Shown piece after piece: positions 10,331-21,913 of a DNA stretch of 64,000 nucleotides (within the stretch, counting starts at the first letter, position 1; each line of letters starts with the position of its first letter). A program made the translations under genes and the position numbers. Location: positions 78,066,445 through 78,130,444 of the forward strand of contig NC_092051.1 of the NCBI RefSeq assembly GCF_003086295.3, written 5' to 3'. This stretch comes from Arachis hypogaea. Taxonomy: Eukaryota > Streptophyta > Magnoliopsida > Fabales > Fabaceae. The notes beneath the pieces are model-generated. The model was given only the letters and a program-made list of their open reading frames with translations, searched no databases and was not told the origin of the DNA.

Positions 10331-12356
10331 TGATGACAAGTCATCTTAGCCTATTTTAACTAGTCTTTTTCTTTTGATTTCACTTAGTTTTATGCACTTT
10401 CTTGTATTATAAATTAGCCATTTGGATTGGAATTGCATGGTTTCCTTAATTCAAGCAACCACCTCTTAATTGATACAAAATCATAAGATTCAAGCCAACT
10501 TTAGTTGATAACTAATTGATTTATAAACCTTGTGAATTTTGTGATACTTTGATTGGTTGTTTTGATTACTTGTAGGTGAAGAAAGGAAACAAAAGATGTG
10601 CCAACATTATGGAAGAAGGTTGCAAGAATGGGTTTAAGAAAATGGAATTCACGTTTGAGCTAACGTTTGAGTCAAACGTCAACTCAAACGTGAGTAGCAG
10701 TTGAAGAACACCCTAGGGAAAGCCAACGTTTGCGCCAACATTTGCCTCAAACGTTGAGGTCAAACATTGGCTGAAGAATGAAGCTCATGGAAGGCAACGT
10801 TTGAGCCAACGTTTGCCTCAAACGTGAGGTCAAACGTTGGCTCCAAAAGAGAAGAGAATTGAAGCTCCTGGGAAGGCAACGTTTGCACCAACGTTTGCCT
10901 CAAACGTGAGGTCAAACGTTGGCGCCAAAGAGAAGAGAAATGGCATCCCTGGAGGCAGCAACGTTTGAGCCAACGTTTGACTCAAACGTGAGGTCAAACG
11001 TTGGCACCAAACAGCATGAAGGGGGCACACTTCAAACAAGAATAACTTGAGTTGTAGATGTCCAATTGAGGTGATTCCAAGTGGGTTAGAAAGCTGACAT
11101 TCAGAGCTTTCCAACCATATATAATAGTCTCTATTGGGCACAAAAATTGGCAACACAACAAGAGGACAAAGTAGCCCCAAGAAGCATGCAAGAGGGAAGA
11201 ACCACGTTTGAGCTCACGTTTGACCTCAAACGTTAGCTCAAACGTGGATGACAGCAAATGGCCTATGCTGCATAATTTCACTCAAGTAACGTTTGAGTCA
11301 ACGTTTGACTCAAACGTTGGCTCAAACGTGAATGACTCATGGCCTGTTTCACTAATGGATTTCTTCCCAACACCAAGAGCAATCAACGGAGGCTACTATC
11401 AACCCAATTCCATCAAGACTAAAGGCCCAATTCAATGCTTAATGATCATTGGAAGAAAGTGTATAAATAGCTTAGGATTTGATATTTTTAGGGAGCTTTT
11501 TTCCTTTTGAGTTTTTACTGAGTGATTTTGGGAGAGAGCTTTTGGGTTTTGAGCTACTTGGAGTGATCTTTAATTTCTTTGTCTTGGGGAAGGAGAATTC
11601 ATTCCTCTTCCTCTTAGTTTTATTGCTTTCAATTTCAATTACACTTGTCTTGGATCTTGGGTTGGAGATTTGAAGAAATTCTGTTTCAATCTCATCCTTG
11701 GATCTTTCTGCTTATTTACTGAATTTAAATTTCTGTCTCCGTTACTTACTTCTCATCTACTTTCCTTGCAATTTACAATTCCCTTGAAATTGTTCTTGTT
11801 GGATCTAGGAAGGCATTGAGATCTAGACTTGGTTTTCTAGTCTCTAGGCCCTGAGATCTAAATTCCCAATTTACATTTTGTTTCTTGCTTTTAATGTTCA
11901 TTTACTTTACTGCTTCAAGATCCGCTTCAATCCCAATTCCCTTTTACTCTTCTGTTTAATGCAATTCAACTTCTCTTTGTTTAAATTCTGCAAATCCATT
12001 CCCCAATTCCCTTTATAATTCCAGTCGTTTACATTTCTTGCACTTTAAGATTCCGCAATTTACATTTCTTGCATTCTAAGTTTCTGCTATTTAATTTCTT
12101 GTTCTTTAAGATTCAGCACTTTAATTCCCTGTTCTCTTTACTCCCATGCAATTTAATTTCTGCAAATCACAAATCACCCAACTAAAACTTGATTCGCTTG
12201 ACTAAATCAACCACTAAACTAAAATTGTTCAATCCTTCAATCCCTGTGGGATCGACCTCACTCCCGTGAGTTTTTATTACTTGATGCGACCCGGTGCACT
12301 TGCCGGTTAGTTTTGGGTATTTTGGAAGATTCAGTTTTCCACAAATTTTCCCATCA
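10331..12356 (+). repeat. 3' LTR of the plus-strand Athila element
   Basis: 2026 bp, collinear with 1051-3076 without length change. The palindromic array lies at 10650-11332 and the TATA box at 11462. Several differences from the 5' LTR fall at CpG positions of the palindromes, for example CATG against CACG at the first block and AACATT against AACGTT. Confidence 0.96.
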
Positions 12357-13106
12357 AGCTCCTCCTCTTGTTCCTTACTCAAGCTTGAGTTGATGATTAC
12401 TGGATATGTGTCATTGCTCCCCAAGTAAGCATACTTCAAGCTTGGAGGTAGAGTTTTCAGTTCCAGCTTTGGTGCTTCTACTTTCTCCTTGCTTGCCTTG
12501 TCTAGCATGATTGGGTTGTCCATGCTTTCTTGTGGTGATGCACTACATGATGTTTGTTGCTCTTGTTCCATTACATCTTCAAGTTTGTCTTCTTCTAGAA
12601 CTCCTTGGACCAGTGTCTCCATTATATCTACCATCATACACTCTCCAATGGACTCCTTTGGGTAACTCATAGTAGTGAAAACATTGAATACCATCTTTTC
12701 TTCATGAAGCCTGAGGACAAATTCTCCCTTTTGTTAATCAATTATAGCTCCAGATGTTGCCAAGAATGGCCTTCCTAGTATGATTGATGTATTGGCCTCT
12801 TCTTCCATGTCAAGCACCACAAAATCTGCTGGGAAGATGAAGTCACCCACCTTAACTAACAGGTCCTCCGCTACTCCATGGGAAAACTTGAATGTTCTGT
12901 ATGCTAGTTGAAGTGCCATTCTTGTTGGCTTAGCCTCTTCAATTCTTATTCTCTTCATCATGGCCAAAGACATAAGGTTGATGCTATCACCCAGATCACA
13001 CAATGCTTTCTCAATACTTAGCCTCTGTGGGTAGGGTACTTTTGGCACATAGGTCTTCAAGACTTCTTTTGGTCGGGTAGGAGTATGTATCTCTTCTTCC
13101 TCTTTG
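12357..13106 (-). pseudogene. Athila-type protease/linker remnant, right part of the split host element
   Basis: On the minus strand this reads through the protease (KALCDLGDSINLMSLAMMK, then [18 protein letters not shown] and [16 protein letters not shown]) and the linker towards RT ([20 protein letters not shown]). It continues into 1-1050 once the Athila insertion is removed. Compared with the intact pol, about 85 codons are missing between VPYPQRL and KALCDLG, and a stop (TAA, about 12734) interrupts the frame after the protease. The open frame to the right runs into the CACTA terminus and is therefore chimeric beyond 13106. Gag should lie to the right but is displaced by the CACTA element. 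Confidence 0.88.
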
Positions 13107-13575
13107 CACCACAAGAAAAAAGGCCTATAGCCACGCTTTATTTTGCTACGCTTTAAAAGCGTAGCCAAAAGTGGTCTATGACCACGCTTTTATGAGGGTG
13201 GCGATACAATAGAGATTTGGCCACGTTTTTTTTGCTACGTTTAAAAAGCGTGGCAAAAAGTGTCAATGGCCACGCTTTTATGAGAGTGGCAATTGATGCA
13301 AGATTTGGCCACGTTTTTATTTGCCATGCTTAAAAAGTGTAGCCATAGAGAGAAACTGGCACGCTTTTAAAGCGTCGCAACATGGTTTTATTATTGCGGC
13401 GTTCAAAAAGCATAGCCGTTTTCTACAAGCCTTTTGGCACGATTCAAAAGCGTGGCCAAAAGGTTCCCGCAAAAAAAATGCTAGAATTAATTAAAAAAGC
13501 TCCTTCTTCGTTTAAAGACTTAGAGAAAAAGCTTGTCTTCTTCGTGCCCTGCGCTAACTCCTCCTTCAGAAGCCA
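13107..13575 (+). mobile_element. Left terminus of a large CACTA (En/Spm) transposon
   Basis: It starts CACCACAAGAAAAAA, one base different from the usual plant CACTA end CACTACAAGAAAA. About 340 bp of subterminal repeats follow, built from GCCACGCTTTT and its complement AAAGCGTGGC in both orientations, for example 13130-13155, 13215-13250 and 13357-13380. Such arrays bind the transposase in known CACTA elements. The element inserted into the Athila protease remnant. Its body is then broken by the LARD at 13576. The right end is not in the window. The translation at 13382-13642 is not a gene. Confidence 0.8.
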
Positions 13576-15170
13576 TGATATGAGAATTTATGTTGATCTA
13601 GAATTTCACAGAAATAGAATTGGCATTGCAAGCATAGTCTAGACCAACAATTAACTCTCAATCAAAGTTTAAATCAAAGATGTCACAATTCAACACAAAA
13701 TAATCGGGAGTTTTAAATTCCGGGTCGTCTTCCCTAGGAATTGCAATGAAATGTTCAATTATTGGCTATAAGGGATTGGGGGGTTATGATTGCAAGGAGC
13801 AAGAAATTAAAATGCAAGGAAGTAAATAAGCATGCAAGGAATTAAACTCAAAGCAAGTAAATCAAAAATGGAATTCAAGTGGCAAAAAGGACTCTTGGCA
13901 AGAATTGGAGAATTGAGGATTTTTATCATAATCATAGACCACAAACATGATAATTGCTAAGAATTAATCCCAATTAGTCTATCCTAACATCGAGAATAAG
14001 TCAAAAGGGCATAATTGATCTCAATCCACAAGTCCTAATCAACTCACTAATTAACTTAGTGAAATACTAGCGTTAGTGGAAACCAAACCAACTAACAATC
14101 CTAATCACAATATCGAATGGACATCTATGATTCAAGGTCACCTAATTATCCAATTCTAAGCCAAGAGTGTAAAAAACTATACAAAAACTAGAAGAGACAT
14201 TTTATCAAACACCTAGCATGCGTAAAAGGGAAAATATAAAAATTGCAATAAAAATAAATTCCTAACTACCAAAATCAAGAAAATCATAACAACAACTAAA
14301 GAAAGCAATAAATGAACATAAAACATAAATTGCATTAATTAAAAGTAAAATTGACAAGTGTGTTCAAAGAACGAAAGTGGCATGAAGGCAAAATTAACAA
14401 AGGAAACTAAGAGATGATCAAGATAAGAGAGCAAGAAACATAAATGAAACTACATTAAAACAAGATTTAAATGTTGAAATTAAAGAGAAATTAAGCGAAA
14501 AACCCTAATTCTAGAGAGAAAGGGGAGCTTCTCTCTCTAGAAAATAAACTAAAATAAATAAAAACCTAAACCTAAGTGCTCCCCCCTTCATCCCTCTTCA
14601 ATTTGGCTTAAAATAGCTTCAGAAATGAGTTGGAATGGGTTTTGGGGCCCAGAAATTGCCCCCAGGGATTTGTAATTAATGAGCTCACGTGCCAGGACTT
14701 GTGCGTACGCACAGGTGTGTGTGTGTACGTACACTTAGGCTTATGTCTACTATAGCAAATTGTATATCATTTTGAAGCCCCGGACGTTAGCTTTCCAATG
14801 CCGCTGGAACCATCTCATTTGGACCTCTGTAGCTCAAGTTATGATCACTTTAGTACCGAGAGGTCAAGATTGGAAGCTTTACAAATCCTTCATTTCTTGA
14901 ATTCTCCCATTTTTGTATGCTTTCCGCCCACTTCTTTAATCCATACTTGCCTTGTAAGCCTGAAATTACTCAACAAACACATCAAGGCATCAGATAGAAT
15001 TAAAGTGAATAAAATTTAGCAATTATAAAGCTTAAAAAGCATGTTTTCAATTTCAAGCATAATTTAGGGAGAAATTATAAAACTATACTATTTCAATAGA
15101 TAAATGCAAGAAAAGTTGATGAAATCCAGCCAAATAGAGAAAATAAACACCATAAAATATGGATTCATCA
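13576..15170 (-). repeat. 3' LTR of the LARD-like element
   Basis: 1595 bp, similar to 19890-21527 but with indels and many substitutions, so the copy is older than the neighbouring Athila insertion. It contains partly decayed GTGCGTACGCAC palindromes at 14700-14738 and the block TAGCTTTCCAATGCCGCTGG near 14789, followed by GTAGCTCAAGTTATG near 14829. Confidence 0.88.
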
Positions 15171-18100
15171 CATCTCCACACTTAAACAATAGCATGTCCC
15201 CATGCTATACCAAAGGAAGAGAAGATGGGGAATCAACAATTATTCAATGTAACTATCTATATGTATTTAATTAGTCCAAATAAGTCCATTTCCAAGAAAG
15301 CATCTATAAACAACCAAGGGCTAAAGTAATCATAACCAAATTACATTCACAATTGAATTTGAGTCATATAAAGGAATTTAAGCAAACTCGCAAGATAAGC
15401 AATAATCATAGGTGAAAATATGGAATTGAGTAATTGAACCCTCACCGGATATGTGTATGTACTCTAGTTACTCAAGTGTTTAGGGTCAATTCTCTCAATT
15501 CTCCTCTATTCATGTTACATGAGTATGCACCACAAATTTTCAAGATTTTTCAACAAGAATTAAAACACACATTTTCATTAACCAATGTTTCCTATCTTTT
15601 CCCACACTTAGTTGACACACACACTCACTATCTTAAGCTAACCAAAGATTCAAATACGACAATTAATTGTTTTTCGCTTAAACGTAGTGATGTGGTAATA
15701 TAAAGAACAAAAGGGGATTATAAAGGTTTAAAGTGGTAAGCAAAGGTAAATAAAATGGTAGGTTATTTGGGTTAAGTGAGCTATAAAGAAGTGATGGCCT
15801 CAATCACATAAATGTATAAACAAACACTAAATAATGGATATATAGACTTAAACAAACCAAAGATTGTAATCATAGAGAAGAGCAACACACAAGAATGAGA
15901 TAAGTGGTTAAATGATGTAACCACACAATAAGGCTCAAAAACTCACAAGTTGTATGTTCTTTTCAACTCAAAAACCATATTCCACAATGTATAAATCATG
16001 CAAGTTTCAATGAAAATTTTAAACTCAATTCAATTTGAATTTCAATGCCCTATATAAAAAGTAAGTTTCTTGAAAATTTCATTAAATTGACTAACATTTA
16101 TTCTATATATGTATATAGTGTGATTGGATGGAAAATGTCAAAAATCCTAAGTTTAATTCCCAATTTCAATCAAACCAAAATAGCAAGTATATAGAAAATC
16201 AAACTAGGTGCAATCATCGCATCATCCAAATCACAATCACAACTAAAAGCTAAAAAAGGAAATCTAAAAACATGCTTTACTATAATATAATACTAGGTTA
16301 TATACAAGCAAAATTGAAAAGTACAATAAACTAAGTAAAAAGTTCTTCAAAAGGATAAAATATATACAAAGTACCAAAAAAAATTAAAAAGAAACTACAC
16401 TAAAAGTGTTCGGAAATGAAGATTGTCACCCAAAATACGCTACTGAAGTTGGACAATCTCTCCACACTTAAAATGTAGCACCGTCCTCAGTGCTCACGAC
16501 CATGCAGAGTGGAAGGAGTCGTCACTGGGTCACCATACAAAAGTGGCTGCAAGAGTGATGTTGGTGCTGAAAACGAAACAGCTAAGTTACAAAACAGCAT
16601 ATGAAGTGAACATATAATAAAAATTTGAATGGAAGTATACATGAGAATCAAATTAAATCAAACACAAACAACTTCCAATCAAATTCAGGATATGGGGAAA
16701 GCTAACTTGCTTGTTTATCAAAGAATAAAAGAAGGAAGGATCATTGTTATCTTGCACAAAAAGAAAGAAAACAGTTAAAAGTTACAAGTTAATGTTAGTT
16801 GAAAAGTTAAAAGAAAGTTAAAAGTTAAAAGTTATGTTAGTAAAAAGGAAAATGGTTAATTGAAAGTGAAAAGAAAAGTTAGATGAAAAAGACAAGCAAA
16901 GTTAAAAGTTAGGCAAAGAAAAAGAAAAATTAGTTGAAAAGGAAACAAATGTAGAAAATCAAGTGAAAAAGAGGAAAAAAAATTAGTTAAAGAAATGAAA
17001 ACAAGCAAAAATTCAAAAGTTAGGTGCATAGTCAAAAGTTCCTTAATTCCAAAAAGTTTCTAAAGTTTCAAAACAAGCAAGTTTGTATTCACGTCTCAAA
17101 AATTCAAGATGCCAAAACAAGTGATGAACATGTATGTGTAGAGCACATAATCAAGTAAATATCAATCACAAGTAATTTTCATGAATTAAAAGAATTTAGT
17201 GTCGACAAAGTTAAAACATTGAGAAACAAGTAAGCCAAAGAATATTCAAACACCAAATTTCAATGAGGCATGAAGGTCACAAGGTTGAGACAAGAATTGA
17301 AAAGTTTATGCTCTATGTGACTTAAGGTAATTTAGGCAAAGAGAAAAGGAATCAACTTAGTCACACAGGTAAAAGGAAATCTTCAACCTAGTGAGAGCAT
17401 GCAAAAGAGGCTTTTCCTTTAAAAGAATTTTAAGTTTGTGGTCAATTTGAAACTCAATTAAGGCATATTCAATGCTCAAGAAGAACACACAATTTTAAAC
17501 AAGAAAAGAAGTTAAAGAATTGACCAAAACTTGTAATGAAGTTCTTGAGGAATTTTCCAAAACCATTTACCAAACAAGATTCTTTTTGAGACAACAATCT
17601 GTCAAATAGAATCTTGTTGCACCAAATAAGACGATGTCATTTAATGAAACAAGGTTAGGAAAAATCTTGCAGCATTTCAGCAGTAAATTGGGCTATTTTC
17701 CAATTTCAATCAATCAATTCAAACTTCCTATGAATTCATTGACAATTAAAAACATAAAAACCATATATGTAACCATAGGAAGTAAGCAAATGAGCCAACA
17801 TACAATAGTAAAACAGCTATGAGCAATTCAGCCAAAACAAATAAGCAATGAATCCAAACAAACAGCCAAGGAGCACTCAATAGCCCAGCATACAGCACCA
17901 AACAGTAGTAAGGAACAATAGTAATTGATTCAGTCAGCATTCCTATCATTGAATTCAGCAATCAATTACAAGTAATAAAAACTCAAACAATTACACATAG
18001 CTCAATCTAAGAATGAAGTTCAATTTAAAATAAGGACTCAGCAGCAATGAGCAATTAATGGCCCAAGATACAGCCTCAAAATAGCAATAATGAATAATCC

Positions 18101-18639
18101 AGCAACAATAACAACTCGAATTCAGAAATTTATCAAAATTAGCATCACTACAACAGTCATATCCAGGAATTGTACATTTCAAAAACCAGCCACCAAGAAG
18201 AAAAAATAATAATTAACAACTGGGCAGCATTCTGTTCTTTGAATTTAACAACCAATCACAAGCAGCATGAGTTTAAACAATTAAGCATCACTGAATCAAA
18301 CAATGAAGTTCAAATTGAAACAGGAACTCAGCAGCAATCACGATTGAAATTTATAACAGCCTTCAGCAAGAGTAGAGCAGCAATAAGACTATGCAGCAGC
18401 ATGAACAAATCAACTCAGCTCAGGGCAAATCAATGAAAGAACAATATTCCAAGCAGCATTATTAATCAAAACAAACCTAAATCCACTATCCAGTTCAGAT
18501 TCTCTAACAATCTAAGCAACTAACATGCATTTCTAACTAAATTAAGCTAAATAAAATTAACTAGCAGTAAACTATTGACTGAAATAGAACTCAATTAAAG
18601 AAAAACATGAACCTGGGAAGTAGAAAATTGGAGGAAGGA

Positions 18640-19310
18640 AGGGAAGGGGGAAGAAGAAGGTTAATGATGGTGAGTGAACGGCTAGAGCAACTCAGCTGGC
18701 CTGGTAGTGGAGCTGCTCTTGTGGCAGCAGCGGAGGAGGGGCGCAGCTAAGAAACAGGGGAAGACGGAGGGTTAGAATTGGCACGGCGGAAGCAGGGCAG
18801 CGGCAGCGGCGATCACGGTTGCTGGCACGGCGAAGAGGAGGGTCAGGACGCTGGACAGGACGCGGTGGCAAAGGTTGGGTAACAGGGCTGAGAAGGTAGC
18901 TGTGGTTTCTGGGCTCCGCGGAGGTAAGAAGAGGGGAAGAAGAAAAGAAAGGGGCGCGGCGGTGTGGGTTGTGGTTCGAGGCTGAAACGGAAGGCGACGG
19001 TGGTGCTGGGCTCACGGAGCTGCTGGCGGAGAAGGGTGTGAATGGGAAATGGGGAAGGGGAAGAGAAGAAGAGGTGTGGTCGAGACAGGGAGAGAGGAAG
19101 AAGAGAGGGGAAAAGGCGTGGCGGCTGCGGCGGTCGCCGGCGGTTGTGATGGTTGGTGGTTCGACGCTGGTGATTCTGGTGGTTGGAGAAGTTGAAACGG
19201 ATAAAAGGAGGCTTATGGTGGCTCAGAGAATAGGAAAAGAGAAGCGAAGGAAGAGTAGGGGATGCAGAGGCACCAACTGTGCGGGTGCTCCCAGCAGAAG
19301 GGGATGAATT
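18640..19310. other. GC-rich, CGG/GGCGAC-rich island inside the LARD
   Basis: A sharp change from AT-rich flanks to a GC-rich stretch full of GGCGGCGAC-like triplets. Both strands are open for about 110 codons (minus 18692-19015, plus 18969-19307), but the translations are Arg/Pro/Ser/Gly-rich low complexity without a domain. Comparable islands lie in family B LTR sequence (29300-30120, 43300-43980). It may be a structured leader or CpG-dense regulatory segment, or an old host 5' leader capture. I cannot tell which. Confidence 0.5.
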
Positions 19311-19865
19311 GGGAGTGCGTATGCATCAACTTTTATGCGTACGCACGGACAGGAAAATGGCAATAATGTGTATGCATATGCTGTGCGAAGGCTGTGAGCA
19401 GAGGGCGTGTATGAGAGTGTGCGTACGCACCAAGTGTGTGCGTACGCACAAAGTGAATTTTTTTTTTCAAAACAGAATTTCACCCAACATTCTAATATGC
19501 ATATAAACAAGAAATTAATAAAAATATGCAACTATTTACCTTAAACATTAAAATTAATCCCAAATTTCATCTTTCAAATCAAAATCATAGACTATTCAAA
19601 GAACTTGTAATATTCACAAATAAAAATCTATCCAAATTCAACCATCCAAAAACTAATTAAAAATTTTAAACATGCAATTTAAGTCAAAAACACAATTTAA
19701 ACAAGATTACTAACTATTCACATATGCATTTTAAAACAAAAATTTATTAAAGTAACCTAACAACTAAGAGACATATTTACAAACAAAAACAAGCAACCAA
19801 TCAAAAACAAACTATTCACATATTCACATATTAACAATAACCAACAATGTAACACCATTGCAAAT

Positions 19866-19883
19866 TCCCCGGCAACGATGCCA
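19866..19883 (-). other. Primer-binding site of the LARD-like element
   Basis: Read on the minus strand, TGGCATCGTTGCCGGGGA, 6 nt after the 5' LTR. It differs at two positions from the Athila tRNA-Asp site and fixes the element's orientation. Confidence 0.85.
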
Positions 19884-19889
19884 AAAACT

Positions 19890-21527
19890 TGATGTGAGAA
19901 TTTATGTTGATCTAGAATTTCACAAAAATAGAATTGGCATTGCAAGCATAGTCTAGACCAACAATTAACTCTCAATCAAAGTTTAAATCAAAGATGTCAC
20001 AATTCACAAAATAACCGGGAGTTTTAAATCCTGAGTCGTCTTCCCTAGGAATTGCAATGAAATATTCAATTATTGGGTATGAGGGATTGAGGGTTGTGAT
20101 TGCAAGGAGCAAGAAATTAAAATGCAAGGAAGTAAATAAGCAATGCAAGGAATTAAACTCAAAGCAAATAAATCAAAAATGGAATTCAAGTGGCAAAAAG
20201 GACTCTTGGCAAGAATTGGGGAATTGTGGATTCTTATCATAATCATAGACTACAAACATGATAATTGCTAAGAATTAATCCCAATTAGTCTATCCTAACA
20301 TCGAGAATAAGTCAAAAGGGCATAATTGATCTCAATCCACAAGTCCTAGTCAACTCACTAATTAACTTAGTGAAAGACTAGCGTTAGTGGAAACCAAACC
20401 AACAAACAATCCTAATCACAATATCGAATGGACATCTATGATTCAAGGTCACCTAATTATCTAATTCCAAGCCAAGAGTATACAAAACTATACATAAACT
20501 AGAAGAGACATTTTATCAAACACCTAGCAACCATAAAAGGGAAAATATCAAAAATTGCAATAAAAATAAATTCGTAACTACCAAAAGCAAGAAAATCATA
20601 ACATAACTAAAGAAAGTAATAAATGAACATAAAACATAAATTGCATTAATTAAAAGTAAAATTGACAAGTGTGTTCAAAGAACTAAAGTGGCATGAAGGC
20701 AAAATTTACAAAGGAAACTAAGAGATGATCAAGATAAGAGAGCAAGAAACATAATTGAAACTACATTAAAATAAGAATTAAATGCAGAAATTAAAGAGAA
20801 ATTAAGCTAAAAGCCCTAATTCTAGAGAGAAGGGGGAGCTTCTCTCTCTAGAAAACTAACTAAAACATGTAAAAACATAAACCTAAGTGCTCCCCCCTTC
20901 ATCCCTCTTCAATTTGGCTTGAAATAGCTTCAGAAATGAGTTAGATTGGGTTTTGGGGGCCCAGAAATCGCCCCCAGCGATTTGCAATTAATGAGCTCAC
21001 GTGCCTGGACTTGTGCGTACGCACAGGTGTGTGCGTACGCACACCTGCTGTTTTCTGACTTGTGTGTATGCACAAGTTTTGTGTATGCACACTTAGAATT
21101 ATGTCTAATATAACAAATTGTATATCATTTTGAAGCCCTGGACGTTAGCTTTCCAATGTCGCTGGAACCGCCTCATTTGGACCTCTATAGCTCAAGTTAT
21201 GGTCACTTTAGTACCGAGAGGTCAGGACTGGTAGCTTTACAAATCCTTCATTTCTTGAATTCTCCCATTTTGCATGTTTTCCTTCCACTTCTTCAATCCA
21301 TATTTGCCTTGTAAGCCTGAAATTACTCAACAAACACATCAAGGCATCAAATGGAATTAAAGTGAATAAAATTTAGCAATTGTAAAGCTTAAAAACCATG
21401 TTTTCACTTTCAAGCACAATTTAGGGAAAAATTATGAAACTATGCTATTTCAATGGATAAATGCAAGAAAAGTTGATGAAATCCACCCAAATAGAATAAA
21501 TAAACACCATAAAATATGGATTCATCA
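19890..21527 (-). repeat. 5' LTR of the LARD-like element
   Basis: 1638 bp. It carries CGTACG-core palindromes at 21014-21042 and two decayed TGTATGCA copies at 21064-21090. GTAC/GTAT cores are at 21017, 21035, 21066 and 21083. The shared GCTTTCCAATG and GTAGCTCAAGTTATGG blocks lie at 21148-21203. Confidence 0.88.
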
Positions 21528-21913
21528 AGCCCCAATGCAACGATGACACTCCATTGTGCCCTAACTCCTCCTCCTTCATTGTGCCTCGCCCTCACCGCGA
21601 TGACGACACTCCATGAAGAACGTCGTTGCGCTCGCAATGCCACCGTCGGCAATCTCTCTTCCGGCACCCCTAACCCTCTTTCTACAGTGAGTCTCTCTGA
21701 CGGTAACTCCCTCCGCTCACCCGCCGTGGATGCTCCCGTTTGCCGCCACTCCCTTCCGTCGCAGCAAACCCTAGCCCCCTAACCCCTTCCACGCCGCTCC
21801 CTTCCTGCTTCTTGCTTCTTTGTAAGTCCTCTTCTTGTTCCTTTCTTTTATTTCTTTTCCTATTTCACCTGGTTGCTCAGCAAATCTGATGGCTACATTG
21901 TGATGAAGCCCGA
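21528..21913 (+). other. GC-rich, leader-like segment of the outer CACTA body
   Basis: 386 bp between the LARD and the solo LTR. It is CpG-rich, carries an AAACCCTAGCCCC motif at about 21767 typical of plant 5' leaders, then a pyrimidine-rich stretch with a GTAAGT donor-like site at 21821. This could be a first exon/first intron of the CACTA gene or of a captured host gene. The 88-codon ORF at 21516-21782 begins inside the LARD LTR and is not convincing. Confidence 0.4.

Larger units (their letters stand above)
1051..12356 (+). mobile_element. Nearly complete Athila-type Ty3/gypsy LTR retrotransposon
   Basis: An 11.3-kb element bounded by two LTRs of identical length (2026 bp) that begin TGAT and end ATCA. 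It is flanked by the direct repeat AGCTC (1046-1050 and 12357-12361). It contains a tRNA-Asp primer site, gag, pol and a noncoding 3' tail. No chromodomain and no env-like ORF are seen. A hand comparison of the LTRs finds about 24 substitutions, near 1.2 percent, mostly transitions. With a commonly used plant rate of 1.3e-8 per site per year this is roughly half a million years, a rough estimate only. It inserted into the older minus-strand Athila element. Two stops separate gag from pol, so this copy is probably not autonomous now. Confidence 0.96.
15171..19889 (-). other. Internal region of the LARD-like element, no gene
   Basis: 4.7 kb of AT-rich sequence. The minus-strand end next to the 3' LTR reads AAGTGTGGAGATG and is the likely polypurine tract (15171-15184). 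A second TCTCCACACTTAAA stretch occurs near 16460. Between 16700 and 17050 there is a purine-rich AAAAGTTA repeat tract. 18640-19310 is a GC-rich island described separately. Four CGTACG-type palindromes lie between 19313 and 19452. Predicted ORFs here (for example 17746-17961 and 18170-18436) have no recognisable domain and I treat them as chance. Confidence 0.75.
13576..21527 (-). mobile_element. Non-autonomous LTR retrotransposon without coding genes (LARD-like)
   Basis: A 7.95-kb element on the minus strand: 5' LTR 19890-21527, tRNA-Asp type primer site 19866-19883, 4.7-kb internal region with no Gag or Pol motif, 3' LTR 13576-15170. LTR ends are TGATGAATCC and CTCACATCA (read on the minus strand). 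The flanking 5-mers are AGCCA (13571-13575) and AGCCC (21528-21532), a target duplication with one mismatch. Primer site type and its 6-nt distance from the LTR are the same as in the Athila element, so Athila-encoded proteins are the plausible helper. Confidence 0.87.

Noticed and set aside
18692..19307. Two ORFs of about 110 codons in the LARD
   Set aside because: Open on both strands because of GC-rich triplet-like sequence; no recognisable domain.
21516..21782. 88-codon ORF as the start of a host gene
   Set aside because: It begins within the LARD LTR and crosses the target duplication, so it cannot be an original gene start.
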